Shown here: positions 51,923 through 54,229 of the stretch, in pieces
Numbering within the stretch: position 1 is the first letter of the stretch
How the letters are laid out: each line of letters starts with the position of its first letter
Assembly: GCA_034007295.1 (NCBI GenBank)
Contig: JAVERC010000023.1
Span: 1-54,229, forward strand
DNA: 54,229 bases
Direction: 5' to 3'
Origin: JACKCP01 sp034007295
GTDB taxonomy: Bacteria; Desulfobacterota; Desulfobacteria; Desulfobacterales; JACKCP01
Notes under the pieces: model-generated
Databases searched by the model: none
Seen by the model: only the letters and a program-made list of their open reading frames with translations
Told to the model about the DNA's origin: nothing
Translations under genes and position numbers: made by a program

Positions 51923-51938
51923 TAACATTATAATGTTA
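51923..51938. promoter_or_regulatory. Palindromic operator/promoter of the RHH-RelE pair
   Basis: TAACATTATAATGTTA, a perfect 16-bp palindrome 21 bases before the antitoxin ATG; a related half-site follows (CATAATGTC, 51946-51953). The central 12 bases equal the palindrome upstream of dinJ-yafQ at 41895-41906. Confidence 0.65.
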
Positions 51939-52172
51939 CAGCATCATAATGTCAAACATGGAAGCTAACAGTATTAATATATAGAAAAAATTCCCATATC
52001 AACTTTTTAGAGAATAGAATTTTTTCCAGTTTATAAAATATTAAGCAGAAGAAATTGAAAATTAATTCCACTTATAAAATTATAATATTTTAAGTATTTG
52101 TAATTGTTACAGAAAAAACTGAGATACAATTAGTTCAGGAAATCCATGTCCAGGAAAAGTACGGCACCTCAT

Positions 52173-53720
52173 TTAATCAATTTTACCGAAAATCTCTGCA
52201 TATTTATTTTGAACTGCCTTAACTTCATCATCAGTCAACTTTTTAAATTCTTTATTTCTTCCACGTTTTGATAATTTCCCGTTATTTTGGAAAAGAAATC
52301 GTATAAGCAGATCAATCATCCTGTCAGGCATATCTATATAGTTTTTGATGAATTCATTTAGAAGTACATGTTTTTTAAGGTATTGAACTTCTTCAGGAAG
52401 TGTTTTGTTTACTGTTTCCTCCACGCATTCAAATAAAAATTCGGCCTGGCAGGTTGCATCAAAATAACGATATAAATCAATAGTTTCGTTTAAGACTTTT
52501 ACATTGTTTTTTTCTGTAGGCTTCCATTGTATAAAATCAAGCCTTGGTTTTGAAAAATGCTCCAAAACTTTCCTGTATTCTTCTATACGATCGAGAATAA
52601 CAGCAGATACCGGGAATATTAATCCTTTTGGGACAAATTTTTTTTCAGCAAGAACATGGTGAAATAAATAACGGTGAATTCTGCCGTTTCCATCTTCGAA
52701 AGGATGAATAAAAACAAAGCCGAAAGCAAGAACAGCTGCCAGTAAAACAGGATTAAAATCATCTTTGCATAAAAGCTCATATGTATTAATAAGCCCTGGT
52801 AACAAAGTGTTTAAATCCGAAGATCTCGCAGAAATATGGTCTGGCATGGGCATTCCGGTTGTACGCTCATGTTCACCTACAAAACCGCCTTCTTTTCTCA
52901 ATCCCGGAGTTATAAACCGATTGTCGCTGATTACAATCTGCTGCAGATATATGAGCTCTGAAATACTTAATCTGCGTTTTCCTGCTTCACCAATGGCTTT
53001 CCCCCATCTTTCTATCCGGTTGTGGGGCGGGTTTTCTCCTTCTATTATATATGAAGCTTTGGAATCCCTGAGTAAAAGAAAAGCAGAAGCACGGCTTAAA
53101 AGATCAGGATGTGTCTGGCCGATATTTTCGACAGCTTTCTCTGAAAGATTTTTGCCAATAAAACTTTCCAGTTTTTCGGTTTTTCGGATCAAAGGACAAA
53201 AATTTCTGGTTCCGGGCAGGTTGTTGTAAACCCTGTGTCGTCTGGATGGATACGATTTGCCTTCATACTGAAGTCTGTTGTCGATGACAGGAACAAAATT
53301 CCCCATGGCAGCATCTTTAATATCAAGCTGACTGTCACGCAGCCATTCCCATAAAAACCACAAACGGCGACTATACCGGCCTGTAGGTTCTGAAACAACA
53401 GCTTTTTTAATCTCTTCAGGGGCAGCCTTTTTGAATAAAGCATTTAAAACAGCCAGATCAACACCTTCATATTTAAGTGCAAAATATAAATGCCCAATAA
53501 GTGTGTCCTTTGGCTTGTGACGAGGGGTAAAAATATGCCATTGTTCATAATAATATTTTTTGTGCTTAGTTCCTATGGCACATAGATGATAAGGAGTTGG
53601 AACTTTTAGATCATGGGCTGAAATCAATGCGGAATATCCGGCTAATGTACTTCCGGTTTCCAGTTTTGGGAAGCCGTGAAAAATAGTTATGGTTTGTGAA
53701 ATTTGATTATAATTATTCAT
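52173..53720 (-). CDS. Fic-family AMP-transferase with N-terminal inhibitory motif
   Basis: 515 residues. The full Fic motif HPFEDGNGRIHR is at 339-350 with catalytic His339. The inhibitory helix motif (S/T)xxxE(G/N) is present as SYIIEG (Ser223, Glu227, Gly228), N-terminal to the Fic core, so this is a class II Fic that should be self-inhibited. The N-terminal 150 residues (including WHIFTPRHKPKDTLIGHLYF) are an extra domain I cannot assign. Fic enzymes usually transfer AMP to a protein Ser, Thr or Tyr. No separate antitoxin gene is nearby. The gene is single and about 170 bases from the IS. Target unknown. Confidence 0.92.
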   Translation of the reverse strand: MNNYNQISQTITIFHGFPKLETGSTLAGYSALISAHDLKVPTPYHLCAIGTKHKKYYYEQWHIFTPRHKPKDTLIGHLYFALKYEGVDLAVLNALFKKAAPEEIKKAVVSEPTGRYSRRLWFLWEWLRDSQLDIKDAAMGNFVPVIDNRLQYEGKSYPSRRHRVYNNLPGTRNFCPLIRKTEKLESFIGKNLSEKAVENIGQTHPDLLSRASAFLLLRDSKASYIIEGENPPHNRIERWGKAIGEAGKRRLSISELIYLQQIVISDNRFITPGLRKEGGFVGEHERTTGMPMPDHISARSSDLNTLLPGLINTYELLCKDDFNPVLLAAVLAFGFVFIHPFEDGNGRIHRYLFHHVLAEKKFVPKGLIFPVSAVILDRIEEYRKVLEHFSKPRLDFIQWKPTEKNNVKVLNETIDLYRYFDATCQAEFLFECVEETVNKTLPEEVQYLKKHVLLNEFIKNYIDMPDRMIDLLIRFLFQNNGKLSKRGRNKEFKKLTDDEVKAVQNKYAEIFGKID

Positions 53721-53891
53721 TTTTGTGAATTCTTTTTTATTTGTTTTAATTATGTTGGCATGAAAAATGATTGTTGTCTATGAATTTTGATTTTTTAAAA
53801 TAAGATATGTGAAAAAGTGATTTGCAGACAAGAGCTTGAAAGTCAAAAAGTTTTTTTATTTGCATAGATTTTTGGATAAAATAGTTAAATA

Positions 53892-54229
53892 GTGGCTGAA
53901 CGAAAACATCAAATTTTATAAAATCAGGCCTCAAAAAATGAAATTATTTTTCTAAAAAATTATGAGAAAGATGTTTTTTGGTTAAATTTAAAAAATTTAT
54001 GCAAACTTTTGTTGATTTTAGACGCAGCTATCCCAATAAAGCATAAAAAATTTAAATTTAATTTTTAATCAGGCGGCAGTCTTTTTTTTCTGCCGCTGCA
54101 GCTCTTTCTGCTGCAAGGCATGGCCAATAATTTGTAGATTTCTTGCAACAACTCCAAAACCCACATATCTTTTAAACCCTGTGATTCCATGATCTCTGCA
54201 TTTTTTTAAGCCATGATTTTGCAAGGCAC
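53892..54229. mobile_element. Insertion sequence, right copy (partial, continues beyond the window)
   Basis: Starts GTGGCTGAACGAAAACATC after TAAATA (53886-53891) and matches the reverse complement of 1-124. The transposase C-terminus is at 54069-54229, reading towards this end. The transposase tail and the end sequence resemble ISNCY (ISDol1-like) elements, tentatively. Confidence 0.75.
54069..54229 (-). CDS. Transposase, C-terminal part (runs off the window)
   Basis: About 52 residues: HGLKKCRDHGITGFKRYVGF, then GVVARNLQIIGHALQQKELQ and a basic end. The pattern C-x-D-x-G-x2-GF-x-RYV-x5-ARN-L is typical for the C-terminus of ISNCY/IS1202-type transposases. The TGA stop is at 54069-54071. 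The N-terminal catalytic part is outside the window. Confidence 0.75.
   Translation of the reverse strand, partial: ALQNHGLKKCRDHGITGFKRYVGFGVVARNLQIIGHALQQKELQRQKKKTAA

Noticed and set aside
53746..53934. 62-codon minus-strand frame near the right IS
   Set aside because: It runs across the IS boundary, has no ribosome-binding site and no family pattern.
1..54229. The whole window as one composite transposon
   Set aside because: It carries housekeeping genes (carB, priA), the IS copies are diverged, and contig ends at repeats explain the arrangement.

Overview
The window is very AT-rich chromosomal DNA from a Gram-negative anaerobe-like bacterium, most probably a deltaproteobacterium of the Desulfobacterales type (Desulfobacterota). 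That placement is an inference. It rests on two sigma-54 activators with GAF sensor domains, a -24/-12 promoter, a TonB-dependent receptor with outer-membrane lipoproteins, Cache/PAS/HD-GYP and HDOD signalling proteins, a class I PHA synthase, a YwbE protein, and a probable selenoprotein. There are no rRNA genes, tRNA genes or CRISPR arrays that I can see.

Layout. 1-124 is the end of an insertion sequence (IS). 124-3594 (minus) is a tightly coupled operon: CNT nucleoside transporter, metallophosphoesterase, an exported DUF1573 protein interrupted in frame by one TGA at the first Cys of its CGC motif (read here as selenocysteine), a HAD phosphatase, and a small protein ending at the IS. 3692-6115 is priA. 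6319-9696 holds a degenerate receiver-HDOD protein and a hybrid histidine kinase separated by a 197-bp MITE. 10071-12785 pairs a 3-hydroxyacyl-CoA dehydrogenase with a divergent sigma-54 activator, with a good sigma-54 promoter between them. 12834-15174 is a chemoreceptor split by a homopolymer frameshift. 15456-18311 is an M16 peptidase lipoprotein.

18744-27431 is a plus-strand cluster: TPR-rich lipoprotein, TonB-dependent receptor, ABC ATPase, ABC-2 permease and a membrane-anchored DUF4857-like protein. It looks like an uncharacterised envelope transport system with an operator-like promoter. 27475-31701 (minus) has a second sigma-54 activator, a frameshifted small lipoprotein and a lipoprotein with two tandem beta-lactamase-fold domains. 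32265-37436 has carB and a Cache-PAS-HD-GYP c-di-GMP phosphodiesterase. 37476-42568 is a mixed stretch: ywbE, PP2C phosphatase, NodB-like deacetylase, GT4 glycosyltransferase, YafQ/DinJ toxin-antitoxin and an HD hydrolase. 42856-44706 is phaC, which could work with the hydroxyacyl-CoA dehydrogenase in acyl-CoA/PHA metabolism.

The right part is accessory in character. It has a PnuC-like membrane protein, a broken DUF1016 nuclease gene, a large MrfA-like helicase fused to an MrfB-like exonuclease, an orphan ThiF/E1-like protein with higher GC, a RelE/RHH toxin-antitoxin pair, a Fic enzyme, and the start of a second, inverted copy of the same IS.

Two families of small mobile repeats run through the window. 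Family A has three full copies of about 197 bp, each flanked by a perfect 5-bp target duplication. Family B shares its ends with the flanking IS, has TAAATA/TATTTA duplications, and repeatedly sits exactly at stop codons. Three genes carry an apparent one-base insertion in a short homopolymer, so data quality and true gene decay both need to be considered.
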